A stretch of DNA of 64,000 nt from Bacteroidota bacterium (GTDB taxonomy: Bacteria; Bacteroidota; Bacteroidia; AKYH767-A; OLB10), in NCBI GenBank assembly GCA_016714535.1, contig JADKDR010000011.1, forward strand, positions 124,001 through 188,000. Reading direction: 5' to 3'. The position numbers and the translations under genes are program-made. Below the pieces are notes generated by a model that made no database searches, was not told the DNA's origin, and saw only the letters and a list, made by a program, of their open reading frames with translations. Shown here piece by piece: positions 34,745 to 44,474 of this stretch; positions within the stretch are counted from its first letter, which is position 1, and each line of letters opens with the position of its first letter.

Positions 34745-37540
34745 ATGAAGATAAAGATATTAGCGGTGATTTCGCTTTTTATTGCAGCAACACAGCTTCA
34801 AGCGCAAAAAGGTGGCTCATTAGAATTGGTTGGTTCAGTTTTACTGGATGGTAAAGGGGTGGAAGGCTCTGAAATAACTGTATTGAAAGGGAACGAGCAA
34901 GTTGATAAAATTATTACCAGCAATGGAGGTAAGTTTATTTTGAATCTGGATTTGAATCAAAATTTCATTATCAATTTTACCCGGCCCGGCACCATTACGA
35001 AATCGGTGCAAATAAATACAACCGTACCAAGTTCAGAAACCACCGAACTTTTCTCTATGAAATTCAAAGTTGATCTTTTTAGCAAAGTAGACGGTATAGA
35101 TTCAATAGCGGAATATAAGTTGAACAAGCCTGCTGCAAAAATCGCCTATGATCAGAATGTAGAGGACTTTAATTACGATGAGAGCTTTCATAAGCAACGA
35201 AAAGTAGAATTTGAATCAGTAAAAAACAACATGGAAACCATACAGGCTTTTCGAGATAAAGAAGCTGCTGATGCAAAAGCGAAATTGCGGGCCGATAGCA
35301 TAGCTCAATGGAATGCAGGAAAAGCAGAACGCGATTTGGCGGCCACTAAAAGCAAAGCCGAAGCAGATAGCCTGGCCAAACTAAACGAAGAGAAAGAGAA
35401 ATCTGACAAAGCAGCAGCAGCAGCTGCTGCCGTTGCCAAAGAAAAAGAAGATGCAGAAGTTCGCAAGCGTCTTGCCGATGAGCAAGCCGAAGCTGCTCGC
35501 AAAGCAGCAATAGCATCAAAGGACAGTGTTTCCAAATATAAAGTTGAAGAGGAGGCACGACAGTTGGCTGCAGCAAAAGCAGAAAAAGATTCGATTGCAA
35601 AATTTAAAGAAGATGAGGCCGCAGCAAAGAAAAAGGCTGAGGCAGATGAAAAACTATCTTTGGCCGAAGCTAAAGCAAAGGCCGAGGCAGATGCCAAGGT
35701 TAAAAAGGAAGCTGAAGAGGCAGAACGTGCGCGTGTAGCAGCTGAACTTAAAGCGAAAAAGGAAGCTGAAGAAAAGGCAAAGCTAGATGCTGACTCATTA
35801 GCAAAATATAATGCAGCTGAAGCGAAACGCTTAGCCGAAGAAGAAAAGGCAAAATTAGCAGCAAATGCAAAAGCCAAATTAGAGGCAGAGCAAGCAGAAA
35901 AAGCTCGTTTGGCTGCTGAAGAAAAGGCGCGAAAGGAAGCAGAAGAAAAAGCAAAGCTGGATGCCGACTCATTAGCAAAATATAATGCAACCGAGGCAAA
36001 ACGTATAGCAGAAGAAGAAAAGGCAAAACTAGCAGCAGATGCTAAAGCTAAATTAGAGGCAGAGCAAGCTGAAAAAGTTCGATTGGCTGCTGAAGAAAAA
36101 GCTCGTAAGGAAGCAGAAGGAAAAGCAAAGTTGGAAGCTGATTCATTAGCAAAATATAATGCAGCTGAAGCAAAACGTATAGCAGAAGAAGAAAAAGCTA
36201 AACTAGCAGCAGATGCTAAAGCCAAATTGGAAGCTGAGCAAGCCGAAAAGACTCGATTGGCTGCTGAAGAAAAAGCGCGTAAGGAAGCAGAAGAAAAAGC
36301 AAAGTTGGAAGCTGATTCATTAGCAAAATATAATGCTGCTGAAGCAAAACGTATAGCAGAAGAAGAAAAGGCAAAACTTGAAGCAGATGCTAAAGAGAAG
36401 AAGGATGCTGAATTAGCTGAAAGAGCAAAGACTCTTGCCGAAGAAAAAGCTAAAAAGGAAGCAGAGGAAAAGGCTCGCAAAGAAGCAGAGGAAGCAGAAA
36501 GGGCGCGCATTGAAGCCGAAGCAAAAGCTAAAAAGGAGGCTGAAGCAAAAGCAAAACTGGAAGCCGACTCAATTGCAAGCTTTAATGCTGCCGAAGCCAA
36601 ACGTAAAGCAGAAGAAGAAAAAACAAAATTAGAAGCAGAAGCAAAGGCAAAAAAAGAAGCTGAAGAAAATGAGCGAGCAAGAGTTGCTGCTGATGCGAAG
36701 GCCAAAGCCGAAGCAGATGCGAAGGCCAAAGCCGAAGCTGACTCGCTAGCCCAATACAAGATTGCGGAAGATAAGCGGAAAGCCGAAGAGGAAAAGGCAA
36801 GATTGAAAGCACAGGTTGATAGTATTGCCGATTATAAAACTGCCGAAGCAAAGCGACTTACAGATTTAGAAATTGCAAAAAAAGATGAGGCTGAAAAGGC
36901 ACGACTCGAAGTAATTGCTCAGGCAAAAGCTAAAGCTGAAGCTGAAGCGAAAGCAAAGGCTGATGAAGAGGCTCGCATTAAGGCAGAAGAAGACGCACGA
37001 ATAGCTGCACAAAAAGAGGAAGCCGAAAGAAAACGTCAGGAGTATGAAGAAAAAGAAAAGGCCGAAACAGCGCGTAAGATAGCGGAACGTAAGGCTGCTG
37101 AGGAGAAAAAACTTGCTGAACAGAAGGCAAATCAAAATAGCGATCCTAAGGCTTTGGAAGCACGCGAAACTAAAGCTAAAGCCGATAGCCTTTTAAAAAT
37201 TGAAAATGAGTTGGCATCACTTGAACAGAAAAATCAAAAAGATAAGGCGCTAACAGAGGTAGAGGCCAAACGTCTTGAAGATCTTAAAATGCAACGAGCA
37301 GCTATGAGCAGTGGTTCTATGCTCAATAAGGAGTATACGGAAGGTATAACAGAAGATACCTTAACTGATAAAACGACCACCACCTTTATCACGATTGTTA
37401 AAAGAAAAAGTGGGCAAGACACTTACAAAAAAGTAAAATATAACTGGGGTGGAATTTATTATTTCAAAAATGGTCAAACTATTTCTGAACTTGTTTATAA
37501 AGCATCGTTAGATGCTGCGCGAAAGGAATTGAATAAGTAA
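34745..37540 (+). CDS. Ala/Lys/Glu-rich coiled-coil protein with 58-residue tandem repeats
   Basis: 931 residues. A signal peptide (MKIKILAVISLFIAATQLQA) is followed by a carboxypeptidase-regulatory-like beta domain (about 25-110). Residues about 150-840 are Ala/Lys/Glu-rich coiled coil. Within it, four units starting DSLAKYNA.EAKR recur every 174 bp (58 residues), with the landmark at 35792, 35966, 36140 and 36314, and looser variants before and after. The C-terminal 90 residues (LNKEYTEGITEDTLTDKT, YKKVKYNWGGIYYFKNG) form a separate folded domain. Comparison with TolA or other periplasm-spanning coiled coils is an inference; no function is recognised. A 484-codon antisense frame over the repeats reflects composition only. 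Confidence 0.8.
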   Translation: MKIKILAVISLFIAATQLQAQKGGSLELVGSVLLDGKGVEGSEITVLKGNEQVDKIITSNGGKFILNLDLNQNFIINFTRPGTITKSVQINTTVPSSETTELFSMKFKVDLFSKVDGIDSIAEYKLNKPAAKIAYDQNVEDFNYDESFHKQRKVEFESVKNNMETIQAFRDKEAADAKAKLRADSIAQWNAGKAERDLAATKSKAEADSLAKLNEEKEKSDKAAAAAAAVAKEKEDAEVRKRLADEQAEAARKAAIASKDSVSKYKVEEEARQLAAAKAEKDSIAKFKEDEAAAKKKAEADEKLSLAEAKAKAEADAKVKKEAEEAERARVAAELKAKKEAEEKAKLDADSLAKYNAAEAKRLAEEEKAKLAANAKAKLEAEQAEKARLAAEEKARKEAEEKAKLDADSLAKYNATEAKRIAEEEKAKLAADAKAKLEAEQAEKVRLAAEEKARKEAEGKAKLEADSLAKYNAAEAKRIAEEEKAKLAADAKAKLEAEQAEKTRLAAEEKARKEAEEKAKLEADSLAKYNAAEAKRIAEEEKAKLEADAKEKKDAELAERAKTLAEEKAKKEAEEKARKEAEEAERARIEAEAKAKKEAEAKAKLEADSIASFNAAEAKRKAEEEKTKLEAEAKAKKEAEENERARVAADAKAKAEADAKAKAEADSLAQYKIAEDKRKAEEEKARLKAQVDSIADYKTAEAKRLTDLEIAKKDEAEKARLEVIAQAKAKAEAEAKAKADEEARIKAEEDARIAAQKEEAERKRQEYEEKEKAETARKIAERKAAEEKKLAEQKANQNSDPKALEARETKAKADSLLKIENELASLEQKNQKDKALTEVEAKRLEDLKMQRAAMSSGSMLNKEYTEGITEDTLTDKTTTTFITIVKRKSGQDTYKKVKYNWGGIYYFKNGQTISELVYKASLDAARKELNK
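35779..36400 (+). repeat. 174-bp tandem coding repeat
   Basis: The landmark GA[CT]TCATTAGCAAAATA falls at 35792, 35966, 36140 and 36314, exactly 174 bp apart, so 3.5 to 4 units are present. Units 2 to 4 are nearly identical at protein level; third-position differences show they are not very recent duplications. The period keeps the reading frame. Confidence 0.85.
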
Positions 37541-37978
37541 TAACACAAAAGACGCCAGGCATTATTTCTTTAATTTATTAATGATCAAAAAAATGGAAAT
37601 CATTTTTTAATATCTCAATTGCTATTTTTCAAAGGTGCAATCGAGAAGCAATTCGGAGTAAAAAAAAGTAATCGTATTGCGAATACCGTTTTCTTAATAT
37701 CCAATTCTAGTATGCATTTTTTTTAGAATGGTCTATTCAACTTTCATTTTAGAAAACTAAGCACAATTGATTTTTCTTTAATTATCAACAAACGATAACT
37801 ATCATATTTTTTTTCCTTTTTGATAAGTTAGGTACAGCTATATTTGCCAAGTTAGTTTAATGCTTTAAGTAATTAGTTTTCGAAATTGGAAAGCACACCT
37901 TTAATTAAATGGGCCTGCAAGCAACTAGCATCAATTGTTTCAGAAATAGTAATAAATCAAAATCATAAAAAAACGAAA
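37541..37978. other. Intergenic leader of katG
   Basis: AT-rich, no ORF. It holds the katG promoter (37819-37846) and then about 130 bp to the ATG. No OxyR or Fur box was recognised. Confidence 0.5.
37819..37846 (+). promoter_or_regulatory. Candidate katG promoter
   Basis: TTTG at 37819-37822, 16 nt, then TATATTTG at 37839-37846. The -7 box matches TAnnTTTG; the spacer is at the short end. The start codon is 132 bp further on, implying a long leader. Confidence 0.5.
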
Positions 37979-40156
37979 ATGGAAAATTCAAAAAATGGAA
38001 AATGCCCGGTAATGCATGGAGCAAATACTGAGTCGCAACATACCGTTACCAATTGGTGGCCCAAAACGCTTAACCTGGATATATTGCATCAGCATGATTC
38101 CAAAACAAATCCATATGGAGGAGATTTTAATTATGCCGAAGAATTTGCAAAGTTAGATTTAGAAGCACTTAAAACAGACTTGAAAAAACTAATGACCGAT
38201 AGTCAGGATTGGTGGCCTGCCGATTGGGGACATTACGGTGGATTAATGATTCGTCTGGCCTGGCATGTTGCCGGAACATACCGCTTGTCAGATGGCCGTG
38301 GTGGTGCCAATACAGGCAATCAGCGTTTTGCTCCACTAAATAGTTGGCCCGATAATGCTAATCTTGATAAAGCTCGCAGACTTCTTTGGCCTGTAAAGAA
38401 AAAGTATGGCAATAGAATATCATGGGCCGACTTGTTTATTCTTGCCGGTAACATGGCTTACGAATCAATGGGTTTCAAAACATTTGGTTTTGGCGGTGGT
38501 CGCGAAGATATTTGGCATCCTGAAAAAGATATATACTGGGGAGCCGAAAAGGAGTGGCTAGCTAAGGAACGCTATACAAACGATTCGAGTAGTGAAACAC
38601 TCGAGAATCCTTTGGCCGCTGTTCAAATGGGATTGATTTATGTGAATCCGCAAGGAGTAGGTGGTAATCCAGATCCATTGCGTACTGCCCAGGATATGCG
38701 AACCACATTTAAGCGTATGGCAATGAATGATGAGGAAACAGTAGCCTTAACTGCCGGAGGGCATACTATAGGAAAGGCGCATGGGAATGGCGATGCAGCT
38801 ATACTTGGCCCCGAGCCCGAAGGTGCTGAGTTAGAAACACAAGGCTTTGGCTGGGTAAATACAAAAAGCAAAGGCAATGCTGAAGAAACTGTAACCAGCG
38901 GTTTAGAAGGTGCCTGGACTACAACACCTAACAAATGGAATCATACCTACTTCCACTTATTGCTAAATAATGATTGGGAATTAAAGAAAAGTCCGGCAGG
39001 TGCATGGCAATGGGAGCCGATAAATATGAAGGAGGAAGATAAACCATTAGATGCTCATTTACCGGGAGTGCGCAGAAATCCGATTATGACCGATGCTGAT
39101 ATGGCGCTGAAAATGGATCCTGAATATAGAAAAATTTCAGATAAGTTTTATAAAGACGCTGATTACTTTGCCAAAACATTTGCCAAGGCATGGTTTAAAT
39201 TAACACATCGCGACATGGGCCCAAAGAGTCGATATCTTGGTGCAGATGTTCCAAGTGGAGAGTTAATATGGCAAGACCCAATTCCAGCAGTAAATTACCT
39301 ATTGAGTGATAACGAAATTGATAAATTAAAAGGTCTGATTTTAAGCAGCGGAATAAGCAATGCCGAATTAATAAACACGGCATGGGATAGTGCAAGAACG
39401 TTTCGTGGTTCAGATTTTAGAGGTGGTGCCAATGGTGCGCGGATATGCCTTGCTCCGCAAAAACATTGGGAAGGCAACGAACCTGCGCGATTGAATAAAG
39501 TGCTTGCAGCCCTTAATGAAATAAAAACAGCCTGGGGCAAAGAAATTAGCATGGCAGATTTGATTGTATTGGGTGGTTGTGCTGCTATTGAAAAGGCTGC
39601 CCATGATGCAGGCGTAAAGATTAAGGTTGCATTTAATACAGGCAGGGGAGATGCTACCGTTGAAATGACCGATGCAGAATCCTTTGCAGTGCTTGAGCCG
39701 TTGCACGATGGCTACCGCAACTATCAAAAAAAGAGTTATGCCGCGACACCTGAAGAATTACTGCTAGACCGCACGCAACTTATGGGTCTTACTGCCCCAG
39801 AAATGACTGCACTAATTGGTGGCATGCGCGTACTAGGAACAAATTATGGCGGCACCAAGCATGGTGTATTTACTAACCACGAAGGTGTTCTAACAAACGA
39901 CTTTTTTGTAAACCTTACTGATATGAATAATTCATGGAAGCCTGCTGGCGAAAATTTATATCATATAGTGGATCGTAAAAGTGGTGCAACAAAATGGACT
40001 GCAACACGCGTAGATCTCGTGTTTGGCTCCAATAGTATATTGCGCGCTTATGCAGAGTTTTATGCGCAAGACGATAACAAGGAAAAATTTGTTCACGATT
40101 TTGTAAATGCATGGATTAAGGTAATGAATGCCGATCGTTATGATTTGAAGAAGTGA
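37979..40156 (+). CDS. katG: Bifunctional catalase-peroxidase
   Basis: 725 residues from the ATG at 37979; the frame also opens at a TTG (37886) but MENSKNGKCPVMHG is the typical KatG N-terminus. The distal pocket is MIRLAWHVAGTYRLSDGRGG, with the Trp of the Met-Tyr-Trp adduct; the adduct Tyr is in MGLIYVNPQGVGG and the Met in GGMRVLGTNY. The proximal His is in LTAGGHTIGKAHG. A second, non-heme C-terminal domain is present, as usual. It removes hydrogen peroxide in the cytoplasm. It stands alone between long non-coding stretches with its own promoter and a strong terminator. Confidence 0.95.
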   Translation: MENSKNGKCPVMHGANTESQHTVTNWWPKTLNLDILHQHDSKTNPYGGDFNYAEEFAKLDLEALKTDLKKLMTDSQDWWPADWGHYGGLMIRLAWHVAGTYRLSDGRGGANTGNQRFAPLNSWPDNANLDKARRLLWPVKKKYGNRISWADLFILAGNMAYESMGFKTFGFGGGREDIWHPEKDIYWGAEKEWLAKERYTNDSSSETLENPLAAVQMGLIYVNPQGVGGNPDPLRTAQDMRTTFKRMAMNDEETVALTAGGHTIGKAHGNGDAAILGPEPEGAELETQGFGWVNTKSKGNAEETVTSGLEGAWTTTPNKWNHTYFHLLLNNDWELKKSPAGAWQWEPINMKEEDKPLDAHLPGVRRNPIMTDADMALKMDPEYRKISDKFYKDADYFAKTFAKAWFKLTHRDMGPKSRYLGADVPSGELIWQDPIPAVNYLLSDNEIDKLKGLILSSGISNAELINTAWDSARTFRGSDFRGGANGARICLAPQKHWEGNEPARLNKVLAALNEIKTAWGKEISMADLIVLGGCAAIEKAAHDAGVKIKVAFNTGRGDATVEMTDAESFAVLEPLHDGYRNYQKKSYAATPEELLLDRTQLMGLTAPEMTALIGGMRVLGTNYGGTKHGVFTNHEGVLTNDFFVNLTDMNNSWKPAGENLYHIVDRKSGATKWTATRVDLVFGSNSILRAYAEFYAQDDNKEKFVHDFVNAWIKVMNADRYDLKK

Positions 40157-40254
40157 AATTGGCAATACATTAAATAAATCAAGGTGTCTGAATAATCTCC
40201 TTATTTAACGATACCAATAAAAGAGATTCTCAAAAACATAATAGCAGAAGTACT

Positions 40255-40293
40255 ACTGCTCATGGCAACAAAAAGCCATGAGCAGTTTTTTTT
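40255..40293 (+). terminator. Intrinsic terminator of katG
   Basis: A 12-bp perfect stem ACTGCTCATGGC / GCCATGAGCAGT (40255-40266 and 40275-40286) followed by T8, about 100 bp after the katG stop. Confidence 0.9.
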
Positions 40294-40959
40294 GAAAACC
40301 GAAACTTGTGCTATAAGCCCAGTTACTCATCGTCTTAAGAAACATGTACCGATGTCTATTTAGTGGTGTTCGTGTTTTTATGGAATAGCGTGAAATTGAT
40401 AACGCGTTGTTCAAACTGGATTTGATAAATAGCCCTTTTGAAAAACTCTTTTTGCATTGACTTTAAAACTAAGTTTTAATAATTCAATAGAAACTTTTAT
40501 TAGTAACATCAAGCATTCAAGTTGGAGATTTTCTAAAATAACAATTCTCACATTGTAGCACTTAGTTTGTTACGTTAAGTATATGCGATGGTTTCTTTTT
40601 TTAATTTGTGTATGAGCCACCTGCCCTAAGATTTTCTGCATTTCGCACCAAGATGTGCTTTCAATTAGCCAAAAAATGCGGGTGTAATTCAAAGCTCATT
40701 CGGCAAGTTTCGCTATTACTTGAGATACATTTATTTGCATCTCTATGCTGCAAGCTAACACTTATAGGCTTCGACTTTTAATTTTATCAGGTAACTAAAA
40801 AGCAAAAGCTATAGTGTTTCAATATTTTTTCAATGCTAAACCAATTAACAGCAAACTATTAATCGGCATTTTAACATAATAGCATAACTAAGAAAATTGC
40901 ACTGTTACATATAATAATTATTTTCGCAAGCTATTAATAAAATAAAAATCCATTTAGCC
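40294..40959. other. Long AT-rich intergenic stretch
   Basis: About 660 bp with no open frame over 60 codons, no tRNA and no clear terminator. Nothing recognisable; it may contain the promoter of the TerB-like gene. Confidence 0.4.
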
Positions 40960-41319
40960 ATGCCAGAAAGAATGAATTTAGCTATCGCAGGTTATCACAT
41001 GTTGCACATATTATGCGCCATTGACAACGAGTTTAATTACGAAGAAGATTTGGTGATAAGGAAGTATTTGGTTGATTCGTTTCCATTCACAACCAACTTA
41101 GACAACGAAATGGAAATAATCAGCAACCTAGGTTTGCATGAGTATAAGTCGCACTTTGCAAAATGCATGGATGATTTTTATAGTGATAGCACCGTTGAGG
41201 AGCGCAACAAATTTATTGATATGGTAATGAAACTGGTTACAGCTGACCAGAAAGTTACCCGCGAAGAAAACGAGTTACTCGATTTGCTTTTTAGCGCATG
41301 GGAAGAAAGTGTTGAGTAA
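40960..41319 (+). CDS. TerB-like domain protein
   Basis: 119 residues, acidic and all-helical. It opens MNLAIAGYHMLHILCAIDNE and closes MKLVTADQKVTREENELLDL, the paired D-x-x-(V/F) and E-E-x-x-L patterns of TerB family proteins, whose acidic helices bind divalent metal in tellurite resistance modules. No other ter gene is nearby, so a link to tellurite is not implied. The next gene, an S1/P1-type nuclease, starts 5 bp downstream, so the two are likely one transcript. Family call moderate; role unknown. Confidence 0.6.
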   Translation: MPERMNLAIAGYHMLHILCAIDNEFNYEEDLVIRKYLVDSFPFTTNLDNEMEIISNLGLHEYKSHFAKCMDDFYSDSTVEERNKFIDMVMKLVTADQKVTREENELLDLLFSAWEESVE

Positions 41320-41324
41320 ATAAT

Positions 41325-42311
41325 ATGCAACAGAAAAATTTACATCCTGGTTTACTTATCGCATCAATTTTAGTTGTTGGCATCGTGTTATGTTCCTGGG
41401 GCTTTTGGGGGCATCAGCGCATTAACAGGATGAGTGTTTTTACCCTTCCACCAGAGATGCTAGGCTTTTACAAGCAACATCTGGAGTTTGTTACTGAACA
41501 CGCTGTCGATCCTGATAAGCGTAGATATGCCATTAAGGAAGAAGCCCCCCGTCATTATATCGATCTTGATCATTATGGTGAAAACCCATTTGATACCTTA
41601 CCCAAAAAATGGGATGAGGCTGTTAAAAAATTCACAGAAGATACATTGAATGAATATGGCATAGTGCCCTGGCATGTAGTTCGCGTTTTAGGGTATCTAA
41701 CGGCAGCCATGCGAAATGGGAATGTAGAAAAAATTCTTCATTACTCGGCCGACCTGGGACATTACGTTGGCGATGCACATGTACCCTTGCACTGCACACA
41801 AAATTACAATGGACAGTTAACGGGGCAACACGGCATTCATGGCTTTTGGGAAAGCCGAATACCTGAATCGTATGGCAACGATTACGATTACCTTGTAGGC
41901 CGTGCCGAATATATTAAGGACCCTCAGGAATACATATGGAATGTAGTACGCGAGAGTTATGCTGCACACGATTCTGTATTAAGGTTTGAGAGAATACTTA
42001 ATGCCAAGTATGATCAGGATAAGAAGTACGCCTTTGAACAGCGCGGTGTTACTACTGTAAAAACATATTCCAAGGCATATACAGCAGATTATGACAAATT
42101 GCTAAATGGGATGGTAGAACGAAGAATGAGGAGCTCTATAATTGCGGTTGGTAGTTTTTGGTACACCGCTTGGGTCAATGCCGGACAGCCAAATCTTGAT
42201 TCGTTAAAAGCTGGAGAAATGAGCAGCGAATTGAAAAAGCAATTGGAGGAAGAAGATAAAATGTGGCGTTCAGGTAAGGTCCAAAATTCGAAAGGACACA
42301 GTGATGATTAA
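41325..42311 (+). CDS. S1/P1-type zinc nuclease or phospholipase C family protein
   Basis: 328 residues with an N-terminal membrane anchor or signal (LLIASILVVGIVLCSWG). The trinuclear zinc residues fit the pattern: WGFWGHQRIN after the signal (Trp and His), HYIDLDHYGE, HYSADLGHYVGDAHVPLH (His, His, Asp) and HGIHGFWESRIPE. Family members cut single-stranded nucleic acids or phospholipids outside the cytoplasm. Its last 60 residues are charged and lie after the catalytic core. The TerB-like gene sits 5 bp upstream. Which substrate is used cannot be read from sequence. Confidence 0.8.
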   Translation: MQQKNLHPGLLIASILVVGIVLCSWGFWGHQRINRMSVFTLPPEMLGFYKQHLEFVTEHAVDPDKRRYAIKEEAPRHYIDLDHYGENPFDTLPKKWDEAVKKFTEDTLNEYGIVPWHVVRVLGYLTAAMRNGNVEKILHYSADLGHYVGDAHVPLHCTQNYNGQLTGQHGIHGFWESRIPESYGNDYDYLVGRAEYIKDPQEYIWNVVRESYAAHDSVLRFERILNAKYDQDKKYAFEQRGVTTVKTYSKAYTADYDKLLNGMVERRMRSSIIAVGSFWYTAWVNAGQPNLDSLKAGEMSSELKKQLEEEDKMWRSGKVQNSKGHSDD

Positions 42312-42500
42312 GTACAATTGCAACTAATAACCTCACCGTTAATAATCACCTGCTATTGATATCAATATTTGAGAGATTGATATTATAAAGGCAGAAAAAT
42401 AATATTTCTTTTACAGCATAAGAAATAGGGTAGGGTAGCTGTTACCTTTTACCATCTAATAATAATGCACCACTATTAACGTTTTTCTTCTGACAAAAAA

Positions 42501-42530
42501 AACACTGCCCAATAAAAGCAGTGTTTTAAA
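42501..42530 (-). terminator. Intrinsic terminator of rny
   Basis: On the minus strand, AACACTGC (from 42525 down) pairs with GCAGTGTT (down to 42501) around a 9-nt loop, followed by a run of eight T. It lies about 20 bp beyond the rny stop. Confidence 0.85.
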
Positions 42531-42548
42531 AGATGTATCGGTAGAAAA

Positions 42549-44126
42549 TTACTTGGCAATATTTACACTTCGTACTTCACGTATAACGGTAACTTTCACC
42601 TGACCGGGATAGGTCATTTCGTTTTGTATGCGTTGGGCTATTTGGAACGACATGTCATCGGCCTGTTTATCATTTACTTTACCACTTTCAACTATTACAC
42701 GAAGCTCACGTCCTGCTTGAATGGCAAAAGATTTTTCGACTCCTGCATAAGAAGAAGCCAAAGATTCAAGGTCTTTAAGACGCTTCATATACTGCTCGGC
42801 AATTTCTCTCCTCGCACCTGGTCGTGCACCGGATATTGCATCACACACCTGTATGATGGGCGATATTAAACTGGTCATTTCAATTTCATCGTGATGTGCT
42901 CCTATAGCATTACACACTTCAGCATTCTCCTTAAACTTCTCTGCAAGCTTCATTCCCAGTATAGCATGTGGCAATTCAGGTTCGTCTTCGGAAACTTTGC
43001 CTATATCATGCAAAAGTCCTGCGCGCTTCGCTAGCTTAACATTTAAGCCCAATTCGGTTGCCATTATAGCACATAGATTAGCAACTTCGCGGCTATGCTG
43101 CAACAAATTTTGTCCGTAACTGCTTCGGTATTTCATGCGGCCCACCATCCTTATTAATTCAGGGGCAAGGCCATGTATTCCTAAATCTATAGCAGTACGC
43201 TTGCCAACCTCCACAATTTCATCTTCCAACTGTCTGCGCACTTTGTTAACCACTTCTTCAATACGTGCAGGGTGTATGCGCCCATCACTCACCAGTTGAT
43301 GAAGTGCAAGACGCGCCAATTCTCTGCGAACCGGATCAAAGCATGAAAGTATGATTGCTTCCGGAGTATCGTCTACTATTACTTCTACCCCTGTAGCTGC
43401 TTCTAGTGCTCTAATGTTTCTTCCTTCTCTTCCAATTATTCTTCCTTTAATTTCATCATTGTCAATATTAAAAACGGTAACTGCATTTTCTATAGCATGC
43501 TCGGTAGCTACACGCTGTATAGTTTGAATTACTACCTTTTTTGCTTCTTTACTTGCGGTGAGTTTTGCTTCTTCTACCGTTTCCTTTATGAATGACATAG
43601 CACTTGCCTTGGCATCATTTTTAAGTGCTTCCACTAATTGAGATTTTGCATCAGCCTGGCTCAAGCCGGCTATTTTTTCTAATTGCTGTACTTGTTTCTC
43701 ATGCGCCTTGTCAACCTCTGACTTACGCTTTTCCAATTGGTCTTGTTGATTCTTCAAACTTATCTGAATGGCTTCAACTTCCGCTTGCTTCCGCGCTAAT
43801 TGCTCCTTTTGCTGATTTATTTGCTGATTGGCCAATTGCTCGCGTTGCTTTAGCTTATTTTCATTGTTAACCATGTTTTTCTCACGCTCTGCAATCTTTT
43901 TATCATGCTCAGTTTTTAGTTGATAAAACTTGTCTTTGGCTTCCAGTAGCTTGTCTTTCTGAACAACCTCGGCCTTTGCTTCTGCTTCATGAACAATTGC
44001 TTTGGCTTGCTCGCTTGCAGCTAACACTTTGCCTGAGGCGGTTTTGTTCATTATAAAATACACCAACGCTGCCCCGACCACCAGGCACGACACAGCTGTT
44101 ATAACTAATAATATAGTAGAATCCAT
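42549..44126 (-). CDS. rny: Ribonuclease Y
   Basis: 525 residues. One N-terminal membrane span (ILLVITAVSCLVVGAALVYF) leads into a long coiled coil (about 30-200, Gln/Lys/Glu-rich), a KH domain with GRIIGREGRNIRALEAATGV, and an HD domain with HSREVANLCAIMA, LLHDIGKV and GAHHDEIE, containing the metal ligands His and Asp. This is the standard RNase Y plan. It is a membrane-tethered endoribonuclease that starts mRNA decay. Upstream on the same strand are a structured RNA and zapA; a strong terminator follows. Confidence 0.95.
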   Translation of the reverse strand: MDSTILLVITAVSCLVVGAALVYFIMNKTASGKVLAASEQAKAIVHEAEAKAEVVQKDKLLEAKDKFYQLKTEHDKKIAEREKNMVNNENKLKQREQLANQQINQQKEQLARKQAEVEAIQISLKNQQDQLEKRKSEVDKAHEKQVQQLEKIAGLSQADAKSQLVEALKNDAKASAMSFIKETVEEAKLTASKEAKKVVIQTIQRVATEHAIENAVTVFNIDNDEIKGRIIGREGRNIRALEAATGVEVIVDDTPEAIILSCFDPVRRELARLALHQLVSDGRIHPARIEEVVNKVRRQLEDEIVEVGKRTAIDLGIHGLAPELIRMVGRMKYRSSYGQNLLQHSREVANLCAIMATELGLNVKLAKRAGLLHDIGKVSEDEPELPHAILGMKLAEKFKENAEVCNAIGAHHDEIEMTSLISPIIQVCDAISGARPGARREIAEQYMKRLKDLESLASSYAGVEKSFAIQAGRELRVIVESGKVNDKQADDMSFQIAQRIQNEMTYPGQVKVTVIREVRSVNIAK

Positions 44127-44284
44127 TTTTTTATTTAAAATATTTGCTGATAAATTGTTAAACTAAAATTTTACTTAAGACCATTTAAATATATTGATAA
44201 CCAATGCATGGCGAAATTTCGGACAACCGAAAAATGTATGTGCCAGCCTTGAGTATAGCCAATAAAAAACCCGCTTGCTTCCCT

Positions 44285-44440
44285 TACCATTTTAAACCCC
44301 AATTATACATGGGTGGAGCATCCGGATACATTCTTACTTCCACTGATATGCGAACATATCCGATTACCGTAGCAATCGGTGAGGCCTGTATTACAATATC
44401 GCTAAGTGTTGCTCCAATGGTATTTAAATGTTGAGTTTAA
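44285..44440 (-). ncRNA. Structured RNA between zapA and rny, possible 6S RNA
   Basis: On the minus strand the segment folds as one long hairpin. The base pairs are TTTAAAtACC with GGGTTTAAA and TGGAGCA (44416-44410) with TGCTCCA (44320-44314), enclosing about 90 nt. Inside are two adjacent hairpins, CCGATT/AATCGG (44379-44360 on the minus strand) and GATATG-TTCG-CATATC (44360-44345). A long, interrupted hairpin with a structured centre is the general plan of 6S RNA, and 6S RNA follows zapA in gamma-proteobacteria; I also believe it lies near zapA/rny in other Bacteroidota. Not confirmed by any search. Open plus-strand frames over it are chance. Confidence 0.5.
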
Positions 44441-44474
44441 ATATGAGAGTCAGGAAACAAACGGGATATCTTGA

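Noticed and set aside
35305..36759. Antisense frame of 484 codons across the Ala/Lys/Glu-rich gene
   Set aside because: It is Ala/Ser/Phe-rich and mirrors the codon bias of the plus-strand repeats; it has no start context, domain or conserved feature of its own.
40960..41319. Tellurite resistance system
   Set aside because: Only a lone TerB-like domain is present, with no terA, terC, terD or terE neighbours.
44204..44434. 76-codon plus-strand frame between rny and zapA
   Set aside because: No coding pattern, and it lies over the structured RNA candidate on the other strand.
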